NCBI GenBank assembly: GCA_024274785.1
Contig: JAJSAM010000031.1
Span: forward strand, 1 to 64,000
Direction: 5' to 3'
Length of the DNA: 64,000 nt
Origin: Planctomycetota bacterium
GTDB taxonomy: Bacteria > Planctomycetota > JAJSAM01
Positions within the stretch are counted from its first letter, which is position 1. Every line of letters begins with the position of its first letter. Shown here in pieces: positions 47,940 to 55,558 of the stretch. Under the pieces are notes generated by a model. That model worked only from the letters and a program-made list of their open reading frames with translations. It did not search any database and was not told where the DNA came from. The translations under genes were made by a program, and so were the position numbers.

Positions 47940-49469
47940 ATGCTGAGTCCGGACCGGCGTCGCTACCGTCTCCTCTTGTTCCTGATCCTGATCCTGGCCG
48001 CGGCTCTTCGCCTGACCGGTCTCGGCTGGGGCCTGCCCGATGCCGGGAATCCAGCGCCGGACACCTTCCATCCCGACGAGTTCGTCACCTATGAGCAGGG
48101 GCCGAAAGTCCTCTCGGGCATGGATCCGATCGGGTTCTGCTGGGGTGGCGCGCTCTACCTCCGGACCGCCGGACTCGCGCGAAAGCTGACCGGGCCGGCC
48201 GTTGCCGGGGACGGGCCATCGATCCGGCGAACCCTCCTGTTGCTGCGCGCGATGAACACGATCTACGCCCTCTTGACAGTTCTGTTGATCGCGTGGATGG
48301 GAAGCGCGCTCCTCGACCACCGCGCGGGGCTGTGGGCTGCGGCGCTCTTCGCGGTTTTCCCCGGGCACGTCCTCGATTCGCACTTCGGCCGGCCCGATGT
48401 ACTCGTGACTCTGCTGGTCACCGCCTCGCTCGCCGCGAGCGTGAAGGCCGCCCGGTCGGACCAGCGCCTCTGGCTGGCGCTCGCCGCCACCCTGGCCGGC
48501 CTGGCCACCGCCACGATGCTCTGGGGAATGTCGGCTTTCGCCGGGGTAGCCGCGGCCGGCATGCTCGCCGCCCGGGGGAGGGGGCGGTGTCGTCTCCTGG
48601 TCGACGGACCGCTCGCCGTGGTGTGCGGCACGGCCGGATATCTGCTCGGAAGTGTGGAAACCCTGATCTACCTCGAGACCTTCCGGTTCCGGCTCTCGCA
48701 GAGCAGGGCGGCCCACACCGCACCGTGGTCTTTTCCGATGCGCTACCTCCTGCCGATGACCCTGTTCTCCTGCGGCCTTCCGGTCCTGGTGCTGGCGTGG
48801 ACGGGCGCGGTCGCGGCCGCCGTCCGGCGCGTCGGCCCGGCGCTCGTACCGCTTGCCATGGCGCTCGGGGGATATGCTCTGCTCGGTTCCCAGACCCACC
48901 CGATGATGCGCTACGTGGTATGGATCACGCCGGTCATCGCGATCTTCGCCGGGATGGCTCTCTCCACGTTCAAGGGGAGGTCCGGCACGGTTGTCGGCAC
49001 ACTGGTCTTCCTGTACACGCTGCAGCTCTCCGTGAGCTACGTCCTGCCGATGTGCGGTCCCGGGGATCAACGGCGGACCGTCGCACGCCGTCTGGTTGCC
49101 GAGGACCCGGACGCCGTCGTCGGGATCACCGCATCGTTTCGGGGCGACAAGACCTACCAGCCCCGATTTGCCGGGGACACACCGGTCCGGATCCTGGAAC
49201 TCCGGCTCTTCGAGGAGTTCGATCCGGACATGGTCCTGGCGAACGGGCCGCCCTACATCATCACCACGGACTTCGCCCGGCAGCACGCGTGGCTTCCCTC
49301 CGCCCGCACCTTCGAGGAGAGACTCCGCAAAGGACCGGAATACCGGCCGGCTTTCGCCTGCGGCCCTCCCTTCCGGACCTTCCGCCTGGCCACGCTCCTC
49401 GGGTTCGACCGCCCGGACGACCTGCTCTACGTCCGACTGACGTTCGAGGTCTTCCGGCGCGCCCCCTGA
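47940..49469 (+). CDS. Membrane glycosyltransferase, GT39/ArnT-like
   Basis: 509 residues with about 9-11 hydrophobic segments. The first extracytoplasmic loop carries FHPDEF, the acidic motif expected near the active site of GT-C fold enzymes that use polyprenyl-phosphate sugars. The C-terminus is soluble. Probably moves a sugar from a lipid carrier to a protein or lipid on the outer side of the inner membrane. Starts 41 bp after the giant sensor gene on the same strand, so the two may be linked. Acceptor unknown. Confidence 0.8.
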   Translation: MLSPDRRRYRLLLFLILILAAALRLTGLGWGLPDAGNPAPDTFHPDEFVTYEQGPKVLSGMDPIGFCWGGALYLRTAGLARKLTGPAVAGDGPSIRRTLLLLRAMNTIYALLTVLLIAWMGSALLDHRAGLWAAALFAVFPGHVLDSHFGRPDVLVTLLVTASLAASVKAARSDQRLWLALAATLAGLATATMLWGMSAFAGVAAAGMLAARGRGRCRLLVDGPLAVVCGTAGYLLGSVETLIYLETFRFRLSQSRAAHTAPWSFPMRYLLPMTLFSCGLPVLVLAWTGAVAAAVRRVGPALVPLAMALGGYALLGSQTHPMMRYVVWITPVIAIFAGMALSTFKGRSGTVVGTLVFLYTLQLSVSYVLPMCGPGDQRRTVARRLVAEDPDAVVGITASFRGDKTYQPRFAGDTPVRILELRLFEEFDPDMVLANGPPYIITTDFARQHAWLPSARTFEERLRKGPEYRPAFACGPPFRTFRLATLLGFDRPDDLLYVRLTFEVFRRAP

Positions 49470-49487
49470 CGAGTTCTCGGGGTCGAT

Positions 49488-49568
49488 CCGGCGCCGGTGC
49501 GATCCGTCTTGTCCGCGCATTGCCAAAGGCGATCGCACCGGGACTGGCGCGGCGGTGACGCCCTCCGG
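49488..49568 (+). repeat. Dispersed intergenic repeat family B, copy 2
   Basis: About 80 bp, strongly similar in reverse complement to copy 1 at 15829-15916: shared GGTGCGATCGCC-type core, TGCGCGGAC-A-GACGG and GGAGGGCG blocks (as read on the opposite strand). It fills most of the gap between the convergent glycosyltransferase and secretin genes. Confidence 0.78.
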
Positions 49569-49579
49569 CCAGCCGGGTC

Positions 49580-50710
49580 TCAGCGACCGCCGACCCGGGC
49601 GCGCTCCCCCGGCGGCAGGATGACGGTCTGGTCGCGGCGCTTGATGATCCTCGGGGTGATGAAGAAGACGAGCTCCGCCTTCACCTCCTGGCTCTTGAAC
49701 GACGAGAAGAGGTAGCCGAGGAGTGGAATGTCCGAGATGATCGGAATGCCGGACTTGTTCTCCAGGGTGGAGGACGACAGGAGTCCGCCGATGATGATGG
49801 TCTCGCCGTCCCGGACGCCGAGTTCACTTTTTGCGGTCCGCTCGGCGATCACCGGGTTCAGGGATCCTTCCGGGCCGGGCACGTAATCGGTGATCTGGGA
49901 GTCTTCGGCGTTGATGCTGAGAGTGACGAAGCTCCGGCCGATCAGCTTGGGCTCGATCTCGAGTTTGATGCCGGTCTTCTCGAACTTCGTGGTCAGAAAC
50001 GTCTGCGTGCCCCGAACTTCCACGCTCTGCACCGGAAACCGCAGGCCGGTGGTGATGGTCGCTTTCTTGCCCTGGGTGGCGATGATCGATGGCTGGGAGA
50101 GGATCTCCACCATACCGCGGCCCTGCAGCGCGCGGAAGATGTAGCTGTACTCCCCGTTCTTCTCGACCGACTTGCCGATGGTCTTGAAGTCGAACGTCCC
50201 CCCCTGGAACGGCTGGTCGGTGCCGATGGCTTCGAGGTAGCTCTCAGGGTTGAATGCACCCGTAAAGCTGCCGAAGAACGGCTGTGAACCTTCCGTGGCC
50301 TTCCGCAGGTCGTAGCCTCCCTCCCAGCCGAACTCGAGGTTGGAGTTGTACCTGATCTCGATGATCTTCGCCTCGACGTACACCTGGGGCGCCGGCTCAT
50401 CGAGGACCTCGAGGAGTTTCTCGACGATCGGCCATTTCTCGCGGGGAGCATCGATGCGAAGGGAGTTCAAGCCCCTGGCGGAGATCCTGACCGACTTGCC
50501 GAGGTAGGTCGCGAGTTCCTTCGCCAGCATGACGGGCTGTTCGTGGTTGACCTGCCAGTAGCGGGTCACCATGCCATTGTGCTCGATCGAGCCGTCCCGC
50601 GCGACGCTGATCGTGTCCTCGGGGGCCTTCGGCTTCCTGTCCTGGCCAAACGCGGGCAGAGCGGTGAGTACCAGCCAGGCACAGAGTAGACAGACCATCC
50701 CTGTTCGCAT
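49580..50710 (-). CDS. Secretin, GspD/PilQ-type C-terminal domain protein
   Basis: 376 residues with a signal peptide (about 1-22). A short N-domain (about 60-115) leads to the secretin domain with VYVEAKIIEIRYNSNLEFGWEGG, IIATQGKKATITTG and, at the end, VRDGETIIIGGLLSSS and IPLLGYLFSS, hallmarks of the secretin beta-barrel core. Secretins form outer-membrane gates for type II secretion, type IV pili or filamentous phage. No ATPase, pilin or inner-membrane partner lies nearby, and the protein is shorter than GspD or PilQ. It follows a small secreted gene by 70 bp, forming a two-gene operon. Confidence 0.88.
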   Translation of the reverse strand: MRTGMVCLLCAWLVLTALPAFGQDRKPKAPEDTISVARDGSIEHNGMVTRYWQVNHEQPVMLAKELATYLGKSVRISARGLNSLRIDAPREKWPIVEKLLEVLDEPAPQVYVEAKIIEIRYNSNLEFGWEGGYDLRKATEGSQPFFGSFTGAFNPESYLEAIGTDQPFQGGTFDFKTIGKSVEKNGEYSYIFRALQGRGMVEILSQPSIIATQGKKATITTGLRFPVQSVEVRGTQTFLTTKFEKTGIKLEIEPKLIGRSFVTLSINAEDSQITDYVPGPEGSLNPVIAERTAKSELGVRDGETIIIGGLLSSSTLENKSGIPIISDIPLLGYLFSSFKSQEVKAELVFFITPRIIKRRDQTVILPPGERARVGGR

Positions 50711-50780
50711 GGAATCCTCCGGTATCCCTCGCTTCGCCGGCCGCCACAGTGCCGGCCGGGCCTCGTCCGAAACCCAGCGG

Positions 50781-51203
50781 TTACCGCCGCGGCAGCGCCC
50801 TCAATACGAGTGAAGTGATGTTCGGCACAGCCTTGCCCTCGATCCGGATCGAGCCGAGCCCACCGATCAGGTCGTAGCCGCGGCCCCGGGAGCACTTGTC
50901 GAGCGCTTTCCGTAACCGGTCGCTGGCGGCGCGAAGGAGGAAGAGGTAACGAGGACTGGTGCTGTCGAGGTTCTTCTCGAGTATCTGGCGATACTCCGGG
51001 ATTCTCGCATAGACGGCATCGACATCGACGACGGCCGGCTTCTTGAACTCGTCCGGATCACCGAGGTAGATGTCTCCCTCGTTGATCCTGATCCGGCTCG
51101 CCCCCGCAGCGGAAACCAGTCCGCTGGTGAGGAGCGGCATGAGGAGCATGGCAGCCAGCGCCGCCATCCCGAGTCTCTTCCCTCTTCCTCGAAGCCCCGT
51201 CAT
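50781..51203 (-). CDS. Small secreted protein upstream of the secretin
   Basis: 140 residues with a signal peptide (about 1-33). The mature part holds INEGDIYLGDPDEFKKPAVVDVDAVYARIPEYRQIL and a helical region, ending in a basic LVLRALPRR. No family recognised. A pilotin-like or partner role for the secretin encoded just downstream is suggested by the operon but not by motifs. An operator-like repeat lies about 160-190 bp upstream of its start. Confidence 0.7.
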   Translation of the reverse strand: MTGLRGRGKRLGMAALAAMLLMPLLTSGLVSAAGASRIRINEGDIYLGDPDEFKKPAVVDVDAVYARIPEYRQILEKNLDSTSPRYLFLLRAASDRLRKALDKCSRGRGYDLIGGLGSIRIEGKAVPNITSLVLRALPRR

Positions 51204-51358
51204 CTGTCATCTCCTTCTGCCTGCCTGATGTTGGCAAGGGTGGTTAAGCAAACACTGTACCGCCCTGCGCCATGAATCGAGGACCACACCAAGTCAGCAG
51301 TAAAACATGCAGTAGTAACCACTTGCACCGATCAACCCGCCAGCGGCGCGTGGAGTCC

Positions 51359-51394
51359 GTCGCAATATTGAGCCATATTGCGACATATTGCGAC
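51359..51394 (-). promoter_or_regulatory. Operator-like repeats upstream of the secretin operon
   Basis: ATATTGCGAC occurs twice in tandem at 51375-51384 and 51385-51394, and its exact reverse complement GTCGCAATAT lies at 51359-51368, six bases before the first. So there is a perfect 10-bp inverted repeat plus one more half-site, in an AT-rich patch of an otherwise GC-rich gap. It lies about 155-190 bp upstream of the start at 51203 on the minus strand, a plausible distance for a regulator binding site. Confidence 0.55.
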
Positions 51395-51417
51395 AGAATC
51401 AGCCACCATAATGAGCG

Positions 51418-53064
51418 TCACCTGTCCCCTCTCAGCCTTGAGGCCATGCCCGAGGCCAGGCGGTCCAGAGCCTGATCCGATACCCGGCGACGCGCATCCC
51501 CATAGGATTGCAGGCCGCCCTTCGTCGTCATCAGGAAGTGATCAAGCCCGGGAAGCACCATCTTCTCACGGTCCCGCGTCCCGAGCAACCCCCAAACCCG
51601 ATCGGCGTGTTCGCTCGGCACCTGGAGGTCCCGCTCCCCATGGATGACCAGGGTGGGGCAGCGGATCTCCGAGTAGATCCGCTCGGGGCTCAGAGCGAGG
51701 TGTTGACGGATCCAGCGGACATTACGGACCTGCCCCTTCCACTCGAGCACGTCGCAACGGGAGAGGCGAACATGCTCGAAGAAGGCCCGCAGGTCGGCCA
51801 CGATCCGTGCCGCCTCGCGCCGGTCGGCGCCCCGGGCCAGAGCCCGCGCCCGGACCTGGCCGAGCAGCACGCGATCGAGCGGCTCGGCCGGGGCCCCGAT
51901 CAGCGCAACCGCCGCGACTTCCTGCTCCCCGGCCGCCAGCTTCCCGGCAAGGAGCGCTCCTTCACTGTGACCGATGATCCCCACCCGCTCCGCATCCACA
52001 TCCTCCCGGCTTCTCAGGTACCTGAGCGCACTTCCGGCATCGGCGAGAAACTCGGAAAAGCCCGCCTCGGCAAAAGAACCGCCCGAGCGGCCTACCCCGC
52101 GGTCGTCGTAACGCAGGGTGATGATCCCCCGGCCGGCGAGCGCCGCCGCGAACGAGTGCAGGTAATTCCAGCGAAGCTCGGAGCCGGGAGCGTTGCCGTT
52201 GCGGTCCTGGGGCCCCGAGCCGGAGATGATCAGCACGGCGGGAGCGGGAGCGGAGAGACCGTCGGGACGGAGCAGGCTCCCGGCGAGCGTCACCGCATCC
52301 GTCGCGATGCGCACGCGGAGGACGTCCACGCCCACCGGCCCCGGGGGATCGTCGCCCGGCTGCTGAGAGAGCGCCAGGCGTTGACCCCGCACGGCGGAGA
52401 CACCGTCCACCGAACGCGCACAGACGAGGAGCTCACCATCCTCCCCCACCCAGAGATTGGCGGGCGACCCCACGTCCGGGACCGCGAGCAGGCGAGTGCT
52501 CAGCAGGGCCACTCCGTCGATCTCCAGGGCTTCCTGCTCCCGAAGACTGACGGTGACCTCTCCGGTCTCTCCCGTCAGGGCATAGAGCACGGGGAAGGTC
52601 TGCCTCCCCCCCCGTTTCCGGTCGTAGCGCTCGACCACGGCAATCCAGGGGGTGGCGAACGGCTCGGCGATCAGGAGTGCGCCGGATCGGTTCGGGACGC
52701 GGATCACCTCGGCGCTTTCGCCCTCACGGATTTCACCGACCAGCCGGCCGTCGGTGGCGGCGAGAGTGACGGTCCTCTCCCGATCCCCCTGAACGCCGTG
52801 CGCCGAAAAGCGGAGCAGAGCCCCGGTCCGCGGATCCCGCTCGATGCTCATCCGCAGATCCTGCACCCGGTCGGCGCGGTGCAGCCGGGCGTGGCTCGTC
52901 AACAGGATCGACCCGTTGCCGCGCCTCTGACGCCACTCTTCGCGCCCGGCGCGACGGCCCCCGGCGTAAACGCTGAACGTGCCGCCCCGCGGAACATCAG
53001 CGCCGGCCAGGGCCGTGACGGGGAGAAACAGCAACAGCACGATCGGCAGCAAGGTGGTACGCAA
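51418..53064 (-). CDS. Secreted alpha/beta hydrolase
   Basis: 548 residues from TTG 53064 with CGGAGGG upstream. Signal peptide about 1-20. Residues 25-270 are a beta-rich N-terminal domain; the hydrolase domain follows with SGSGPQDRNG (oxyanion region), RYDDRGVGRSGG, nucleophile elbow GHSEG, a helical lid segment and the catalytic His in LPGLDHFLM. This is the plan of EstA/BAAT-like esterases. Periplasmic or outer-membrane location is likely. Substrate unknown. Its stop faces the operator region of the next minus-strand operon. Confidence 0.85.
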   Translation of the reverse strand: MRTTLLPIVLLLFLPVTALAGADVPRGGTFSVYAGGRRAGREEWRQRRGNGSILLTSHARLHRADRVQDLRMSIERDPRTGALLRFSAHGVQGDRERTVTLAATDGRLVGEIREGESAEVIRVPNRSGALLIAEPFATPWIAVVERYDRKRGGRQTFPVLYALTGETGEVTVSLREQEALEIDGVALLSTRLLAVPDVGSPANLWVGEDGELLVCARSVDGVSAVRGQRLALSQQPGDDPPGPVGVDVLRVRIATDAVTLAGSLLRPDGLSAPAPAVLIISGSGPQDRNGNAPGSELRWNYLHSFAAALAGRGIITLRYDDRGVGRSGGSFAEAGFSEFLADAGSALRYLRSREDVDAERVGIIGHSEGALLAGKLAAGEQEVAAVALIGAPAEPLDRVLLGQVRARALARGADRREAARIVADLRAFFEHVRLSRCDVLEWKGQVRNVRWIRQHLALSPERIYSEIRCPTLVIHGERDLQVPSEHADRVWGLLGTRDREKMVLPGLDHFLMTTKGGLQSYGDARRRVSDQALDRLASGMASRLRGDR

Positions 53065-53094
53065 GATCCCTCCGGCGTATAGACCGAAGGGAAG

Positions 53095-53256
53095 CTAACC
53101 CAAAGACGCCATTTCGCCTACCCCGGCGAAGGGGGCTCCAGGCGATTCCGGCTGCGGCCGCCGCGGGTCGAGCGCGCTCGAAGGCGCACGAGCGGGGGGA
53201 GGGGGACGCTTCCCGGGCGGGCGCGGCGGCGACGATCCGTCGCGGACACGGTGCAT
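53095..53256 (-). CDS. Proline-rich micro-ORF after exbD
   Basis: 53 residues, starting with an ATG that overlaps the stop of the preceding 33-residue frame (TGATG). About a third of residues are Pro, in PPRPP and KRPPPP runs, with many Arg; there is no membrane segment, so it is not a normal TonB. It may be real by coupling, or a by-product of GC-rich sequence. Confidence 0.25.
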   Translation of the reverse strand: MHRVRDGSSPPRPPGKRPPPPARAPSSALDPRRPQPESPGAPFAGVGEMASLG

Positions 53257-53357
53257 CACTCGTCCCCTTTCGCCGTGCCGAACTCCAAACGGTACATGCG
53301 GATCGCCGAGTCGGCGAAGGCCGGCATGATCCACTGGACCTCACGCCACCGGATCAC
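53256..53357 (-). CDS. 33-residue micro-protein coupled to exbD
   Basis: GTG 53357 overlaps the exbD stop by 4 nt (GTGA) and has GGGAAGGGA before it. The peptide (IRWREVQWIMPAFADSAIRM plus a short tail) is amphipathic and unlike random GC-rich translation, which argues that it is a real small protein made together with the ExbD. It ends where the proline-rich frame starts. Function unknown. Confidence 0.4.
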   Translation of the reverse strand: MIRWREVQWIMPAFADSAIRMYRLEFGTAKGDE

Positions 53358-53818
53358 TCCCTTCCCGGCGGTGGCGTCCCCACGAAATCGATCTCCCTGA
53401 TCCCCGCTTTCATGAACGCATCCACGCACCGAATCACGTCGGAGTGCGGTACTTCCGGACCGGCGTTGAGCTCTCCGGGCATCTCTTCGTTCCCGGGGGA
53501 CCGGCGAATCCCCTTCAACCGCCGATCGAGCACCTGGAATGCCGGGGCATCCAGTCCGATCTCGAGGTCGAGCAGCCGTACGCGGGTCGCCTGCTCGCCC
53601 TTGTCGCGCGTAAGGAACACCGTGATCTTCCCCTCGGGAGGAATGAACCTGGGAATCGGAGCACCCCCCTTATCCGTTGGCAGATAGGCCAGGACCTTGC
53701 GCTCCAGAGTTTTGAACTTCATCGCGCACATGAAGAAGATAAGAAGAAGGAACGTCACGTCGATCAGGGGAGTGATCGAGAGCTTAACCTCCTCCTGGTC
53801 GTCAATGGCTCGTCGCAT
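53354..53818 (-). CDS. exbD: Orphan ExbD/TolR-family proton-channel subunit
   Basis: 154 residues with GGAGGTTGCC before ATG 53818. One N-terminal TM (about 15-36) contains the conserved Asp in SITPLIDVTFLLLIFFM, the residue that carries protons in ExbD and TolR. The C-terminal periplasmic domain has the family strand pattern and DAFMKAGIREIDFVG. No exbB/tolQ or tonB gene is adjacent, so its partner is elsewhere or absent. It is divergent from the XRE regulator; two micro-ORFs follow by coupling. Confidence 0.88.
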   Translation of the reverse strand: MRRAIDDQEEVKLSITPLIDVTFLLLIFFMCAMKFKTLERKVLAYLPTDKGGAPIPRFIPPEGKITVFLTRDKGEQATRVRLLDLEIGLDAPAFQVLDRRLKGIRRSPGNEEMPGELNAGPEVPHSDVIRCVDAFMKAGIREIDFVGTPPPGRE

Positions 53819-54156
53819 GGCAACCTCCGACGCGAGTTGAAATGGTGAGAGTCAGAGGGCCCGGCGGGGTTCCCCCCGGCGGCGGAAACGGACTTCGCGT
53901 CGGCACTTGCCTGTTCCCCAGCGCGCCGGACGAGACCTCGCGTAAACTGGTTTCTTTCCCGTCCGCATTCCGTCTCCGGGCCCTTCAGTTACCGACCGGG
54001 AGGCCATCTCCCGGGCACAACCCGAGGCTATCATGACTAACTAATCAGTCAATCTTCAATCCCATGTTTATTTCCATTTGGTCATTTTTCCGGTAACCTC
54101 CGCCGCGTTCTCCGCCGTACAAGGAAGTGGGAGCACAAAGATCGAAAGAGGTCACT
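53819..54156. other. Divergent control region between exbD and the XRE regulator
   Basis: 338 bp without a supported gene. Its middle (about 54030-54110) is a sharply AT-rich island, in contrast to the surroundings, and must carry both divergent promoters. The dyad TGACT/AGTCA at 54034-54051 lies here. Confidence 0.45.
54034..54051. promoter_or_regulatory. Possible operator for the XRE regulator
   Basis: Arms TGACT (54034-54038) and AGTCA (54047-54051) frame an 8-bp AT-rich centre with partial symmetry, 106 bp before the XRE start. Size and symmetry suit an HTH_3 dimer. On the minus strand it provides a TTGACT that could be the exbD -35. Confidence 0.3.
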
Positions 54157-55119
54157 GTGGCGGACTTTGCGAAGTACCTGAAGGAGGCCCGTGAAGCAGC
54201 GGGGCTGAACCAGTCCGAACTGGCGGAGGAAGTGGGGCTCACCGGCAGCTATATCTCGGTGCTCGAGAGCCGGCGGAAGCCCCCCCCCTCCGACCAGGTG
54301 CTGAAGCGCATGGCGAAGGCGCTCGGCAGGCCGGTGAAGGAACTGCTCGAGGTCGCCCACCTCGATCGCACTCCGGAGGACATCCGCAGGAAGATCCGGG
54401 CGCTCGACCGCCGCCTCGCCATCGAACGCAAGGTCACAAGCAGCCTCCTTGGCGAACTGCTCCCCTCCTCACTCTGGCACTTCGGCCGGGTGCATGGTTA
54501 TCCCGAGTACGGCCTGGAGAAGCTCCGGCTGGACGCCAGGAAGAAGCGGATCCTCACCAAGGTCATCCGCCGCATCGGCCATCTGGCCACGCGCGACGAT
54601 TTCGAGGAGGAATCACGCCTGGTGATCCGGACGCTACCGGCCGAGGACCGCTCCGTACTCGCGGAGGTGCTTCCCGAACTCGTCCGGGATATCCCCGGAG
54701 CCGAGATCTCCGATCCGGATCCGCGCGGATCGGTCCCCGAGGCTCAGCACCCCTCACTTCCGGTTCTCTCCCGCCCGCCGCGGGACGGCAGAAGGACGAA
54801 GCCGAGGCCCCTTGCGGCGATCCCGGTAGCGGAGAAAGACCGCCGGCCCGGGCGCTACTTCCTGACCGCCGATGACGAGGACATGACTCCACGGATCCGG
54901 CCGGACGACCTCCTGCTCGTCGCACCGGATCTCATGCCTGAGGACGGATCCCTGGCCGTGGTCCGGATCGGGAAACGCATCACCGTGCGGGAGGTTCATG
55001 CCGCGAAGGAGGGTTTCCTCCTGGTCGCGGCAAATCCCGCGATATCGACGGCCAGGGTGGATCCGGAGGCCCTCTGCGGCGTCATCCTCGAAGTCCGGCG
55101 CAGGTTCTGGATCAAGTAG
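54157..55119 (+). CDS. XRE-family regulator with inactive S24-like domain
   Basis: 320 residues from GTG 54157 (GAGGTC upstream). HTH_3 domain at about 5-60 (LNQSELAEEVGLTGSYISVLESRRKPPPSDQVLKR region), a helical linker, and at about 235-320 a fold like LexA/CI C-terminal S24 domains (DEDMTPRIRPDDLLLV...SLAVVRIGKRITVREVH...LVAANP). At the catalytic Ser site (usually GDSM) there is DEDM, and the general-base Lys of VKR is Arg (VREVH). So it cannot self-cleave; ligand- or protein-dependent control is more likely. Converges on the selenoprotein gene, overlapping it by 8 bp. May control exbD across the divergent region. Confidence 0.85.
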   Translation: MADFAKYLKEAREAAGLNQSELAEEVGLTGSYISVLESRRKPPPSDQVLKRMAKALGRPVKELLEVAHLDRTPEDIRRKIRALDRRLAIERKVTSSLLGELLPSSLWHFGRVHGYPEYGLEKLRLDARKKRILTKVIRRIGHLATRDDFEEESRLVIRTLPAEDRSVLAEVLPELVRDIPGAEISDPDPRGSVPEAQHPSLPVLSRPPRDGRRTKPRPLAAIPVAEKDRRPGRYFLTADDEDMTPRIRPDDLLLVAPDLMPEDGSLAVVRIGKRITVREVHAAKEGFLLVAANPAISTARVDPEALCGVILEVRRRFWIK

Positions 55120-55351
55120 GTTCCAGAAACCGCCTCAGCGCGCCGACAACCTCATCCGGCCGCGGCAGCGGACCGCAGGCGCCGGCCTTCGTGAAAGCCA
55201 CCTCGCCATCGACCAGGACATCGTAGATGCCGCCGCTGCCCTTGATCATCATCACCTCGGCATCGCTCCACTCGGTTCCCAACCGGGCCGCCAGACCGGC
55301 GGCCGCATTGACGAAGCCTCATTCCGTGCAGTAGACGATCTGGATCAGCAT
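55112..55351 (-). CDS. Rdx (SelW/SelT-like) selenoprotein with Cys-x-x-Sec
   Basis: 79 residues if UGA codon 11 (55319-55321) is read as selenocysteine. Start ATG 55351 with GAGGA 7-8 nt upstream, stop TGA 55112-55114. The peptide begins IQIVYCTE, then the UGA, then GFVNAAAGLAARLG, and continues with VMMIKGSGGIYDVLVDGEVAF, the GG-x-F/Y-x-V signature of Rdx proteins (thioredoxin-like redox proteins with Cys-x-x-Cys or Cys-x-x-Sec). The downstream frame has no function without read-through. A SECIS-type hairpin sits 22 nt after the UGA. Sec at the second site is known for this family. It would be a cytosolic thiol oxidoreductase; partners unknown. A gene caller that treats UGA as stop will miss it. 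Confidence 0.85.
55286..55304 (-). promoter_or_regulatory. Bacterial SECIS hairpin for the Rdx selenoprotein
   Basis: On the minus strand a 7-bp perfect stem (GGCCGCC with GGCGGCC) closes a 5-nt loop GGUCU. The loop starts 22 nt after the UGA. E. coli fdhF SECIS, as I remember it, carries the same GGUCU in its loop at nearly the same distance, and bacterial SECIS hairpins need a G and U there for SelB binding. It lies inside the coding sequence, as bacterial SECIS elements do. Confidence 0.82.
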
Positions 55352-55405
55352 GGTCGGTCCTCACAGTTCGAACGAAACCTCCACCGTAACGATGTCGGGG
55401 CCCAT

Positions 55406-55550
55406 CTGGAAACAACTGCCGCATTCGAGGGCCGCCGCTTCCCGCTATGCCTGGGCCCGTCGGTTGAAACCAGTGAGGGTGCGCCCTCCTCGCGCCTGAC
55501 CGGATCGAGCCAGACAGCGTCCTCGATGCAACGGCCGCACTGATTTCCAG
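55406..55550 (+). repeat. Dispersed intergenic repeat family A, copy 3
   Basis: About 145 bp with the inverted ends CTGGAAA (55406) and TTTCCAG (to 55550). Similar to 10066-10218 and 21697-21842 in the same orientation; similarity continues to about 55567. It separates the selenoprotein gene from the GT2 gene, ending just before the GT2 stop codon. Confidence 0.85.
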
Positions 55551-55558
55551 ACGAGCCC

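Noticed and set aside
53095-53256. TonB identity for the proline-rich micro-ORF beside exbD
   Set aside because: No N-terminal membrane anchor and no TonB C-terminal domain.
55112-55351. Alternative view that the UGA marks a pseudogene
   Set aside because: The lesion would have fallen exactly at the redox Cys column, with the rest of the frame intact and a SECIS loop at the right distance; recoding is the simpler explanation.
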